DNA of 7,359 bases from positions 1-7,359 of the forward strand of contig JAPYLE010000039.1 in NCBI GenBank assembly GCA_027293795.1, read 5' to 3'. Positions within the stretch are counted from its first letter, which is position 1. Each line of letters opens with the position of its first letter. This document shows positions 1 to 6,415 of this stretch, one piece after another. A program made the position numbers and the translations under genes. The notes below the pieces were generated by a model, which was not told where the DNA came from, made no database searches, and saw nothing but the letters and a program-made list of their open reading frames with translations. This DNA is from Rickettsia endosymbiont of Ixodes persulcatus. GTDB lineage: Bacteria; Pseudomonadota; Alphaproteobacteria; Rickettsiales; Rickettsiaceae.

Positions 1-2
1 CT

Positions 3-369
3 TTAGAAAATTATTATGTTAAAAATAGTTTAGCACGAAGCATAATGTGTTTATTTGTGAGTAGAGATATTAGAGAAAGGGCTGTAAGTGAAGAATTACT
101 TAAATTAGATACATTTAAAAAAGTATTTGAGGCAAAAAAAAGCATTATACGGAGCTTCTGCTGATTCTAAATTATTAGTGGTTGATTATGTATTAAATGA
201 TGTAAAGGGTGTTTATATTAATAATTTAGTAGCTTCAAATATTTTAGATTTAGTAATGTATAGTCAATCATATAATCGTTACATTACCACTATTAGACCT
301 ACAGTAACTTCCTTGCACACACAATGTCTACCACACTGTATAATAGCGACTATAGTAAACAGTACATAA
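3..369 (+). pseudogene. 3' part of a frameshifted gene; weak resemblance to a SAM-dependent methyltransferase C-terminus
   Basis: The reading frame is open from the left edge (codons from position 3, beginning LENYYVKNSLARS) to TGA at 162-164. Its natural continuation lies in the next frame from the A8 run at 134-141 onward (EAKK, then ALYGASADSKLLVVDYVLND) and ends with TAA at 367-369. Reading seven A instead of eight joins the two parts into one plausible protein, so this is a broken gene, a slippery site or a sequencing indel. The stretch KLLVVDYVLND, preceded by a charged helix and followed by NILDLVMYSQ, vaguely recalls the GklLlvDrVl strand of O-methyltransferase-like proteins. That is inference and weak. 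The last 25 or so residues (after SYNRYITT) are low in character and may come from unrelated DNA joined downstream. The 5' end lies outside the window. I do not recognise the gene with confidence. Confidence 0.45.
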
Positions 370-542
370 TTTCCTGACGTATTGAACTCATGGTGCTTGT
401 GATGCTAACGCATCATGGCGCACATGGCAAGCTAAAGCTTTTCCATCTGGAAGATGGAGGTTTTAACCACCAAAGGGACTATAAATTTCTTCTTAGCACC
501 TTGTATACTTTTAGCATTTGCTACTTTGAAATTAGCTTGTTG
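370..542. other. Non-coding stretch with hairpin cluster, possible mobile-element remnant
   Basis: No convincing gene is seen here on either strand. A plus-strand frame open across 390-590 is antisense to the small minus-strand ORF and resembles no family. The stretch contains four closely spaced inverted repeats (annotated separately). It is also less AT-rich than most neighbouring spacers. In the minus-strand frame of the 53-residue ORF, codons stay open beyond its TAG for about 37 codons, so part of this stretch may once have been coding. Clustered short hairpins are typical of IS200/IS605 ends and of rickettsial palindromic elements, but no match could be tested. Confidence 0.35.
393..468. 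repeat. Cluster of four hairpins
   Basis: Read directly: TGATGC-TAAC-GCATCA at 400-415, extended by GTGC (393-396) pairing with GCAC (420-423) across an internal loop; AAGCT-AA-AGCTT at 429-440; CCATCT-GGA-AGATGG at 443-457; and GGTT-TT-AACC at 459-468. Four stems in 76 bases is far denser than elsewhere in the window. It could be a transposon end, a palindromic element or a structured RNA. No T-run follows on either strand, so it does not look like a simple terminator. Confidence 0.5.
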
Positions 543-704
543 CTAAGAAACATACGGTCCTGGTTTTCTAGGGTCTATTTTATTTATTAGAGCTTCTATA
601 AAATTAGTTGTATGTTTATCTATTTCTAAAATATTATTTAAATTAGTATTTTTTATTAAATAAAGATTTCTTATTAGCCGGTCTAATTCATTTTTGTGTT
701 TCAT
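543..704 (-). CDS. Small hypothetical protein, 53 residues, possibly a truncated gene
   Basis: ATG at 704-702 follows a good ribosome binding site (AGAGGG, seven bases before the start), very like the one before mdh. The product starts MKHKNELDRLIRNLYLIKN and ends KIDPRKPGPYVS before TAG at 545-543. It is charged and probably mostly helical, with no signal peptide or membrane segment. I do not recognise the family. The frame stays open for about 37 codons after the TAG (starting QQANFKVANAKS), so the gene may be the 5' end of a longer one cut by a nonsense mutation, or joined to foreign DNA. It lies downstream of mdh on the same strand, separated by 144 bases, so it could be read from the mdh transcript or from its own promoter. 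The good ribosome binding site argues for real translation now or recently. Confidence 0.45.
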   Translation of the reverse strand: MKHKNELDRLIRNLYLIKNTNLNNILEIDKHTTNFIEALINKIDPRKPGPYVS

Positions 705-762
705 AATTTCCCTCTATTAATAAAAATAAACCAAACTGTAATACCCTTTATGTTAAATTAAC

Positions 763-781
763 AATACTAATAATTAGTATT
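763..781 (-). terminator. AT-only inverted repeat downstream of mdh, possible weak terminator
   Basis: AATACTAAT and ATTAGTATT are perfect 9-base inverted arms around a single central A. The arms contain only one G-C pair each and no clean T-run follows on the minus strand, so termination of mdh here is possible but weakly supported. Confidence 0.25.
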
Positions 782-848
782 AATTCAATATTTTAAATTT
801 TGTTGCATTTGTGCTTCAATTATGTTTTAAAAAATATAATCTTATCAT

Positions 849-1793
849 TTATTTCACCGTCTCAATCAGCTTTCTAACTCCCTCGACCGATTTGTCAAAT
901 AATGCTTTTTCTTCTTTAGTTAACTGTAGTTCTATTACTTTTAGGATACCTTCTTTACCGATAATAATAGGCACTCCGACATATAAATCATGTACGCCGT
1001 ACTCGCCTTGTAAATAAGCGGCACAAGTGAGAATTTGACATTTATCTTTTAAATATGATTCAAGCATTTCTATTGCTGAGGCTGCGGGAGCATAATAAGC
1101 AGAACCTGTTTTAAGTAATGCAACAATCTCACCGCCGCCGTTTCTAGTACGATCGATTATTTTTTCAATATTTTCATTACTTGATAAGCCCATTTTTATC
1201 AAATCGGGTATCGGTACACCTGATACCGTGGAATACCTAGCAAGAGGTACCATTGCATCACCGTGACCGCCGAGAACTATACTATTAACGCTGTTTACTG
1301 AAACTTTAAACTCTTCGGCAAGAAAAAGATTAAATCTTGATGAGTCAAGTACCCCTGCCATACCGATTACTTTATTATGAGGTAACCCGCTTTCTTTAAG
1401 TATGACATATACCATAACATCAAGTGGATTAGTAATTACTATTACAAAAGCACTCGGAGCATATTTTTTTATATTTTGTGCTACGTCTTTCATAATTTTA
1501 GTATTAACGCTAATGAGATCGTCTCTACTCATTCCTGGTTTTCTTGGTAAACCGGCAGTAATAATTATTGCATCAGACCCTTCAATATCTTTATAGTCGT
1601 TACTTCCTTTTATTTTTATATCAGAGCCTAAAATCGTCCCGGCTTGCATAAGATCAAGTGCTTTTCCTTGCGGTACTCCTTCAGCCACGTCAAATAACAC
1701 GATATCACCGAGTTCTCTAAGGCTAATTAAGTGAGCAAGCGTACCACCTATGTTACCGCTACCTATTAATGAGATTTTTGCATTTTTTTTCAT
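849..1793 (-). CDS. mdh: Malate dehydrogenase (NAD-dependent, LDH-like type)
   Basis: This enzyme oxidises L-malate to oxaloacetate with NAD+ in the cytoplasmic TCA cycle, a main energy route in an organism without glycolysis. The 314-residue product has the full architecture of the LDH-like (tetrameric) MDH family. There is an N-terminal Rossmann motif GSGNIGG at residues 11-17, and Asp35 ends the second strand, as expected for NAD rather than NADP use. The active-site loop GLPRKPGMSRDDL (81-93) supplies substrate-binding Arg84 and Arg90, followed by TNPLDV (121-126). VLDSSRF (148-154) carries Asp150 and Arg153, and GGHGDAMVP (175-183) carries the catalytic proton acceptor His177. Length is normal and no key residue is missing. 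The start is supported by the strong ribosome binding site GAGGG shortly before ATG 1793-1791. The gene sits 94 bases downstream of the tlc gene on the same strand. Roles of residues are from the family; presence is read directly. Confidence 0.97.
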   Translation of the reverse strand: MKKNAKISLIGSGNIGGTLAHLISLRELGDIVLFDVAEGVPQGKALDLMQAGTILGSDIKIKGSNDYKDIEGSDAIIITAGLPRKPGMSRDDLISVNTKIMKDVAQNIKKYAPSAFVIVITNPLDVMVYVILKESGLPHNKVIGMAGVLDSSRFNLFLAEEFKVSVNSVNSIVLGGHGDAMVPLARYSTVSGVPIPDLIKMGLSSNENIEKIIDRTRNGGGEIVALLKTGSAYYAPAASAIEMLESYLKDKCQILTCAAYLQGEYGVHDLYVGVPIIIGKEGILKVIELQLTKEEKALFDKSVEGVRKLIETVK

Positions 1794-1830
1794 TACTCCC
1801 TCTACAACATTAAATATACCTATTTACTAT

Positions 1831-1836
1831 ATTATA
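1831..1836 (-). promoter_or_regulatory. Possible -10 element for mdh
   Basis: The minus strand reads TATAAT here, 37 bases before the mdh start codon and inside the tlc-mdh spacer. At the expected -35 distance I see only AAACCT, a poor match, so a promoter is plausible but not established. mdh may also be co-transcribed with tlc. Confidence 0.3.
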
Positions 1837-1887
1837 AAACTGTATGAGAAAAAAGGTTTTTTGAAAGGATATTATTTTAAAAAAGTT

Positions 1888-3423
1888 TTAGCGTTTAATA
1901 AGATTATTATAGTGTTTTGATAAAACTTTCACGCTGTATAGCCATAATAGACATACGATAATAAAGCTAAACATCAATAAACCGGCTATGTCGTTATGCG
2001 CGGCATTCGGGAAAATACTAAAGGATATGAATTGAATAGTAGCACCTATTGATTTGCCGATTTTAGTACCCATAACATCAATGGCAGCTTTACCTTTGGT
2101 CTTCATTTCACTATCGAGCGGAATATATACCATTTCTTTAGTAGCATCGAAAAGTGAATATTTTACGGATTTAGAAAGTACATGCCAAAGCCCGCCGATA
2201 AAGACTATAACGACAAGCGGTGAACTATAGCCAAGAGTATTTACAATATTTCCTAGGTGATTTTCAAAAACCGTAAATGAAAAGAACATAACGCCTGCTC
2301 CAAACATCATAATCGGTGTTATAATAGCTCCCCAAAACCAGCCGCATATTCTAATTAAACTACTTCCTAAAAACGCACTAACTAACGTGAGTACTCCCGT
2401 CCAAAAGAACACTTCACCGTGATAGGATATAAAATCTTTTGTAGTAGGATAGAGTTGTTTTACCTTTGACATCCATAATCCTTCTATTAGACTAATACTC
2501 ATAGAATAAGACATTACAAGAAGACAAATAAAACCGAGATATCTAGAAGTTAATATTACTTTTGCACTTTCGACTAAGCTTAATTTTAGTATATCCGTTC
2601 TTTGATTTTTAAATTTAATATTTTTGTCGGCTTCTACAACTGATTTATCAATAAATTTATGAAGAGCTAAACAAATTAATCCGGATATTAAAATAACTAT
2701 AATAAATGATTTTAAAAGAATCTCATTTGTATCGTTTAGATGGGAAAATAAAGGAAGTAAGAAATGATTGCTCTTAGCAAAATAAATAATTACGGTTCCT
2801 GAGATAAGTAAATTAGTTTGTCCGAATAAAGTAAAAAACGAATAAAATCTTGGTGCTTCTTCGACTTTAGTAATTTTATTCGCAAGCTGCCAATATAAAA
2901 GGGTAAATACTATAACCGGCCATAACTCTCCCATAATATAAAATAATACCAAACTCCACTGACCCCAAATTATTAAAAACCATTTTAAATGAGGAAGAAT
3001 AGTTATATAATGTTTGACTAATTCAGGATCGGGATGAAAAAAATCTCTATGCGGAAATAAAATAAAACCAAAAATTGTGAAGAAAAATAAAAAAGTACCG
3101 GTAATTATTCTAAAAACTTGCTCTGTTGTCATAAGATTACAGAGTTTAGAGTAAAGAATAACAAATAAAATTCCCATAGGCATTTCGCCCCAAAGTTTAA
3201 TAAAACTCAATACTTCCGAGCTAATTAAGGTAACAACAAAACTATCTTTAATACTACGAACTAAGTTTTGATTAAGTAGAATAAAAAACATTAACAAAGC
3301 CATCGGAATGAATTTGGTTAATTCATACGATCTAATCGGCCATACTATATGCCTAAATTTACTGTTTCTAGCTTTATTCCAAATTGTGAAGTTAGAATCC
3401 ACGGCATCCATTAATTTACCCAT
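1888..3423 (-). CDS. tlcB: Tlc-family nucleotide/metabolite transporter (ATP/ADP translocase family), probably Tlc2
   Basis: This is an inner-membrane carrier of the rickettsial/chlamydial/plastid nucleotide transporter family, with about twelve hydrophobic segments spread along 511 residues, the normal family length. Seen directly: a soluble N-terminus of about 35 residues, then a first membrane segment (about 36-50), then the family signature VRSIKDSFVVT (55-65) before the next segment. The C-terminal half includes the charged stretch PLDSEMKTKGKAAIDVMGTKIGKS, which is conserved in the family (given here only as the region near residues 430-455). Rickettsia has five Tlc paralogs. In R. prowazekii Tlc1 exchanges ATP/ADP and Tlc4 and Tlc5 carry other ribonucleotides, while Tlc2 and Tlc3 had no demonstrated substrate. 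From memory the paralog beside mdh is Tlc2, so the substrate here should be left open. The neighbour upstream is pyrG. ATG 3423-3421 has no good ribosome binding site; Met5 is an alternative start. Confidence 0.9.
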   Translation of the reverse strand: MGKLMDAVDSNFTIWNKARNSKFRHIVWPIRSYELTKFIPMALLMFFILLNQNLVRSIKDSFVVTLISSEVLSFIKLWGEMPMGILFVILYSKLCNLMTTEQVFRIITGTFLFFFTIFGFILFPHRDFFHPDPELVKHYITILPHLKWFLIIWGQWSLVLFYIMGELWPVIVFTLLYWQLANKITKVEEAPRFYSFFTLFGQTNLLISGTVIIYFAKSNHFLLPLFSHLNDTNEILLKSFIIVILISGLICLALHKFIDKSVVEADKNIKFKNQRTDILKLSLVESAKVILTSRYLGFICLLVMSYSMSISLIEGLWMSKVKQLYPTTKDFISYHGEVFFWTGVLTLVSAFLGSSLIRICGWFWGAIITPIMMFGAGVMFFSFTVFENHLGNIVNTLGYSSPLVVIVFIGGLWHVLSKSVKYSLFDATKEMVYIPLDSEMKTKGKAAIDVMGTKIGKSIGATIQFISFSIFPNAAHNDIAGLLMFSFIIVCLLWLYSVKVLSKHYNNLIKR

Positions 3424-3440
3424 GAGCTTATTTTTTATGC

Positions 3441-3469
3441 AACCTAAACTATAATAAAAATTATGTCAA
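3441..3469 (-). promoter_or_regulatory. Candidate promoter for tlc
   Basis: The minus strand has a perfect -35 hexamer TTGACA at 3469-3464. With a 17-base spacer the -10 would be TAGGTT (3446-3441), a poor match. The transcript leader would be very short (about 10 bases), which fits the lack of a visible ribosome binding site. The strength of the -35 and the position in the pyrG-tlc spacer support it; the -10 does not. Confidence 0.35.
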
Positions 3470-3500
3470 GTTTTTTTTAAATAGTCCCATATATTGTTGA

Positions 3501-5129
3501 TTACTTTTTTTCATATTTATTATACTCAATTGTAGCCTTAACAAACTCAGTAAATAAAGGATGAGCTTCAAAAGGTTTAGATTTAAATTCCGGATGAAAT
3601 TGTACCCCTACAAACCAACGAAGTGATGGTAGTTCAATTATTTCTACAATCTCTTCATCTTTTGAAAAACCGCTAAATTTTACCCCGTTTTTTTCAAAAA
3701 TATTTTGAAATTCATTATTAAATTTGTATCTATGACGATGTCGTTCATTGATTTCAAGGCTTTTATAAGCATTAGCTGCAATGGTACTCGCGACCAAACT
3801 ACAAGTATAAGAGCCAAGACGCATAGTCTTTTTTACATTTTCAATTGTTATTTTTGAGTTTATTAAATTTGCATCATTCTTACATATTTTTTCAATAATC
3901 TTTGTGCCTGCTATTTTAAACTCTTCTGATACAGCATCTTTAATACCGATTAAATTACGAGCTATTTCAATCGTCGCAAGTTGCATACCGAAACATATTC
4001 CAAAAAAAGGTATATTATTAGTACGAGCATATTTTATTGCTATAATTTTTCCTTCAGTCGCCCGCTCTCCAAATCCTCCAGGGACTAAAATTCCGTCTAC
4101 ACCTAATAATTTTTTATCAATATTCTCTTCGGTTAGATTTTCGGCGTTTATCCATACTAAATCAATTTTGTATTTGCAATAAATACCGGCATGGTCAAGT
4201 GCTTCGATTACTGATTTATAAGCATCTTTTAATTTATGATACTTAACTATTATAGCGATTCTTACTTTAGAGCTAGAATCTTTTAGTCTATCAATTATAT
4301 CATGCCATTTATCTAATTTAGACGTTGTAATATTAAGATTAAAAAATTTTAATACTTTATTGTCAAGACCTGAATTGTGATATGCGATCGGTACTAAATA
4401 TATATTTTTTTGATCTATTGCTGGAATAACATACTCAGACTCTATATTACAAAATAAAGCTATTTTATCTATTTCACGTTTTGAAATGTTACGTTCTGCA
4501 CGACACACTAACATATTAGGTGAAATACCTATAGCACGTAATGCTTTAACTGAGTGTTGGGTAGGTTTTGTTTTTAATTCACGAGCGGTTTTAACATAAG
4601 GTAATAATGTTAAATGAATAAATAAACAATGCTCGCTTTTCAATTTGTTACCGATTTGCCTTATAGCTTCAAAAAACGGTAAACCTTCAATATCACCGAC
4701 TGTACCGCCTATTTCACAAATAACAAAATCAAAACCCTTAGTGTCTGAAAGTATAAAATTTTTTATTATATTCGTAACATGCGGGATGACTTGAACGGTA
4801 ATGCCGGTGTAATTTCCTAAACGTTCATCTTTAAGTAATTTTGAGTATATCACACCTGTTGTGATGCTATCAAATTTGCATGCGGAAACTCCGGTAAAAC
4901 GTTCATAATGTCCAAGATCTAGATCGGTTTCTGCTCCGTCATCCGTTACATATACTTCTCCGTGTTCGTGAGGATTCATAGTCCCTGGGTCTACGTTAAG
5001 ATAGGGGTCTAGTTTTCGTACACTTACTCTAAAACCTTTCGCTTGCAATAGCATAGCAAGAGATGCAGCGGTTAGACCTTTACCGAGTGACGAAACAACG
5101 CCGCCGGTAACAAAAATGAAATGTACCAT
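3501..5129 (-). CDS. pyrG: CTP synthase (glutamine-hydrolysing)
   Basis: The enzyme makes CTP from UTP, ATP and glutamine in the cytoplasm, the last step of pyrimidine nucleotide supply. The 542-residue length is normal. The N-terminal amidoligase domain (about 1-265) shows VTGGVVSSLGKG with the ATP loop at 13-18, DPYLNVDPGTMNPHEHGEVY (41-60) and DDGAETDLDLGHYERF (63-78). It also has the Mg-binding region EIGGTVGDIE (139-148) and VQVIPH (112-117). The C-terminal class I glutamine amidotransferase domain (about 290-537) has the oxyanion-hole motif PGGFGERATEGK, the nucleophile Cys379 in GICFGMQLA, and His512 and Glu514 in FHPEF completing the triad. Everything needed for both reactions is present. 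No clear Shine-Dalgarno precedes ATG 5129-5127; the MVHFIFVTGG start fits the family. It lies between kdsB, whose enzyme consumes CTP, and a nucleotide-transporter-family gene. Confidence 0.97.
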   Translation of the reverse strand: MVHFIFVTGGVVSSLGKGLTAASLAMLLQAKGFRVSVRKLDPYLNVDPGTMNPHEHGEVYVTDDGAETDLDLGHYERFTGVSACKFDSITTGVIYSKLLKDERLGNYTGITVQVIPHVTNIIKNFILSDTKGFDFVICEIGGTVGDIEGLPFFEAIRQIGNKLKSEHCLFIHLTLLPYVKTARELKTKPTQHSVKALRAIGISPNMLVCRAERNISKREIDKIALFCNIESEYVIPAIDQKNIYLVPIAYHNSGLDNKVLKFFNLNITTSKLDKWHDIIDRLKDSSSKVRIAIIVKYHKLKDAYKSVIEALDHAGIYCKYKIDLVWINAENLTEENIDKKLLGVDGILVPGGFGERATEGKIIAIKYARTNNIPFFGICFGMQLATIEIARNLIGIKDAVSEEFKIAGTKIIEKICKNDANLINSKITIENVKKTMRLGSYTCSLVASTIAANAYKSLEINERHRHRYKFNNEFQNIFEKNGVKFSGFSKDEEIVEIIELPSLRWFVGVQFHPEFKSKPFEAHPLFTEFVKATIEYNKYEKK

Positions 5130-5155
5130 TATTTATTACAAACCTAGTTTATTGC

Positions 5156-5187
5156 CAATAGCAAATTACTTAAGTAATTTGCTATTG
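5156..5187. repeat. Perfect 32-bp palindrome upstream of pyrG
   Basis: The half-site CAATAGCAAATTACTT (5156-5171) is followed at once by its exact reverse complement (5172-5187), with no central spacer. It ends 27 bases from the pyrG start codon, within the leader of any transcript from further upstream. It could be a palindromic repeat element, a cruciform or RNA hairpin in the pyrG leader, or a dimeric operator. It lacks a T-run, so it is not a standard terminator. Confidence 0.75.
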
Positions 5188-5245
5188 ATTTAAAAGTTGT
5201 AGAAATCGGAGTTTGAAGCGGTTCTAAATCCCGATTGCACAATAA

Positions 5246-5297
5246 TTTATATAATTAAGTTATATAAAAGGTGGAAGCCACCTTTTGCCTTTTATAT
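5246..5297 (-). terminator. Overlapping hairpins downstream of kdsB, likely terminator
   Basis: Three stems share bases. AAAAGGTGG-AAG-CCACCTTTT (5266-5286) is a perfect 9-bp stem that on the minus strand reads as a G+C-bearing hairpin ending in TTTT, 34 bases past the kdsB stop. TTTATATAA-TTAAG-TTATATAAA (5246-5268) overlaps it downstream. ATATAAAAGG (5262-5271) can instead pair with CCTTTTATAT (5288-5297). Termination of kdsB is the simplest reading. The mutually exclusive pairings would also allow attenuation of pyrG, but nothing else supports that. Confidence 0.6.
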
Positions 5298-5319
5298 TCA
5301 ATATTTATCGAATAGCGGA

Positions 5320-6069
5320 TTAATTCGCTATTTGCGTCAGTTTACTAATATTTTCATAAAATTTTATTGCTTTTTTTAAATCTTCTTCCGTATCCACGGA
5401 AATAGGAACATTATCAACTAGATATGTGCCTATAGTCATATCGTTTTCAAGAATACGTAGTTGTTCTAAACGTTCTGTTTTTTCTAAAAAAGTAGGCTTA
5501 AGAGATACAAATTTTTCTAAAGCACTTTTGCGAAAACCATACATGCCTACATGATATAAAAATTGTTCTGCACCGTTTGGAATAAGACTACGCGAAAAAT
5601 ACAATGCTTTCCCCGCCGAGTCAACGGCCACGGTAACATTACTACCAGCTTCCACTGATTCCTTATCTGCTTTTACTACCGGTGTAACAATATCGTATTC
5701 GCTGTTTTTTAAATATTCTATAATTTTCAAAATAGAGCTAGGTTCAATGAAAGGCATATCTCCCTGTACGTTAACTATGTAATTAATATTTTGATTATTT
5801 GGAATTAATTTAAAAGCTTCATAAGTACGATCAGTACCAGTTGGGATATTACTATCCGTGAATATTACTTTCCCCCCGACTTTTTTAATAATTTTTGCTA
5901 TCTCTTCCGAGTCAGTCGCAATGTATGTATGCTCAAGGTTAGCCTGATTTACTTGTTTAAATACTCTCTCTATTAAAGTTATAGAGCCTATAAGCTGTAA
6001 AGGTTTTTGTTTGAGCCTAGTTGAACTTAGCCTTGAGGGAATAATTACAGCAACATCTGAATTCTTCAT
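5320..6069 (-). CDS. kdsB: 3-deoxy-manno-octulosonate cytidylyltransferase (CMP-Kdo synthetase)
   Basis: KdsB transfers CMP from CTP to Kdo, giving CMP-Kdo for the inner core of lipopolysaccharide. It acts in the cytoplasm and needs Mg2+. The 249-residue product has the family features in order: nucleotide-binding N-terminus IIPSRLSSTRLKQKPL (9-24), TGTDR (77-81), and NVQGDMPFIEP (100-110) with metal-binding Asp104. Then come YFSRSLIP (157-164), HVGMYGFR (173-180), EKTERLEQLRILEN (196-209) and SVDTEEDL (224-231) with the second metal ligand Asp226. One deviation: most relatives have Glu after QGD (NVQGDEP), while here it is Met105. Length is normal. ATG 6069-6067 has no obvious ribosome binding site, but the product starts right at the first strand, as expected. 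It precedes pyrG on the same strand, which supplies its substrate CTP; the hairpins between them suggest that they are not a simple operon. Confidence 0.95.
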   Translation of the reverse strand: MKNSDVAVIIPSRLSSTRLKQKPLQLIGSITLIERVFKQVNQANLEHTYIATDSEEIAKIIKKVGGKVIFTDSNIPTGTDRTYEAFKLIPNNQNINYIVNVQGDMPFIEPSSILKIIEYLKNSEYDIVTPVVKADKESVEAGSNVTVAVDSAGKALYFSRSLIPNGAEQFLYHVGMYGFRKSALEKFVSLKPTFLEKTERLEQLRILENDMTIGTYLVDNVPISVDTEEDLKKAIKFYENISKLTQIAN

Positions 6070-6096
6070 AAATTTACTACATTTAATTAAACAAAT

Positions 6097-6208
6097 CTCG
6101 TCATTGCAAGCTACTAAAAGGAGCTTGGCAATCCAGAAAAAATAAAAAAATATTAACTAGATTGCTTAATCAATTTACTAGTGTAAATTTCCTCGCAATG
6201 ACGTAGAG
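6097..6208. repeat. Rickettsial intergenic inverted repeat element (four-way-junction fold)
   Basis: The ends CGTCATTGC (6099-6107) and GCAATGACG (6195-6203) are exact inverted repeats. Inside are AAGCT/AGCTT (6108-6112 with 6122-6126), GCAATCCAG/CTAGATTGC (6128-6136 with 6157-6165, one mismatch) and AATTTAC-TAGT-GTAAATT (6172-6189). Together they can form an outer stem with three arms. Elements with these ends and the internal GGCAATCC motif are familiar from intergenic regions of Rickettsia; this is recalled, not searched. The loop of the middle arm is A-rich. The element separates kdsB from the divergent tRNA genes. Confidence 0.7.
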
Positions 6209-6252
6209 TTCTCAAATTATCCATATTTAGTTAGGAATGATAAAAATAATTG

Positions 6253-6281
6253 TTGACAGATTAGCCTTTTTCGGCGATAAA
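6253..6281 (+). promoter_or_regulatory. Candidate promoter for the tRNA pair
   Basis: A perfect -35 TTGACA (6253-6258) is followed after 17 bases by GATAAA (6276-6281), a moderate -10. Transcription would begin roughly 30 bases before tRNA-Lys. A TATAAT at 6303-6308 is another possible -10 but has no -35 at the right distance and would start almost at the tRNA itself. Confidence 0.45.
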
Positions 6282-6316
6282 GTAAAACATAATTTTTGAA
6301 TATATAATATATTTAA

Positions 6317-6389
6317 GAGCTCGTAGCTCAGTCGGTAGAGCATTTGACTTTTAATCAAAGGGTCCCGGGTTCGAAGCCCGGCGAGCTCA
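6317..6389 (+). tRNA. tRNA-Lys (anticodon TTT)
   Basis: The cloverleaf is complete. The acceptor stem is GAGCTCG (6317-6323) with CGAGCTC (6382-6388), and the D-arm is GCTC/GAGC. The anticodon arm is TTTGA-CTTTTAA-TCAAA (6343-6359) with anticodon TTT at 6350-6352. The T-arm is CCGGG-TTCGAAG-CCCGG (6365-6381) and the discriminator is A6389. The next bases are CCG, so the 3' CCA is not encoded and must be added enzymatically, unlike the neighbouring tRNA-Ile. It probably shares a transcript with that tRNA, which starts 27 bases later. Confidence 0.97.
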
Positions 6390-6415
6390 CCGCATCCATG
6401 ATATCCTTTAATTGT

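Noticed and set aside
390..590. Plus-strand open frame of 66 codons
   Set aside because: It runs through the hairpin cluster and antisense to the better supported minus-strand ORF, with no ribosome binding site and no family resemblance.
811..1017. Plus-strand open frame opposite the 3' end of mdh
   Set aside because: It is a shadow of mdh on the other strand.
1402..1596. Plus-strand open frame inside mdh
   Set aside because: It is antisense to the conserved central part of mdh.
3904..4182. Plus-strand open frame inside pyrG
   Set aside because: It is antisense to the glutaminase domain of pyrG, whose motifs are all intact.
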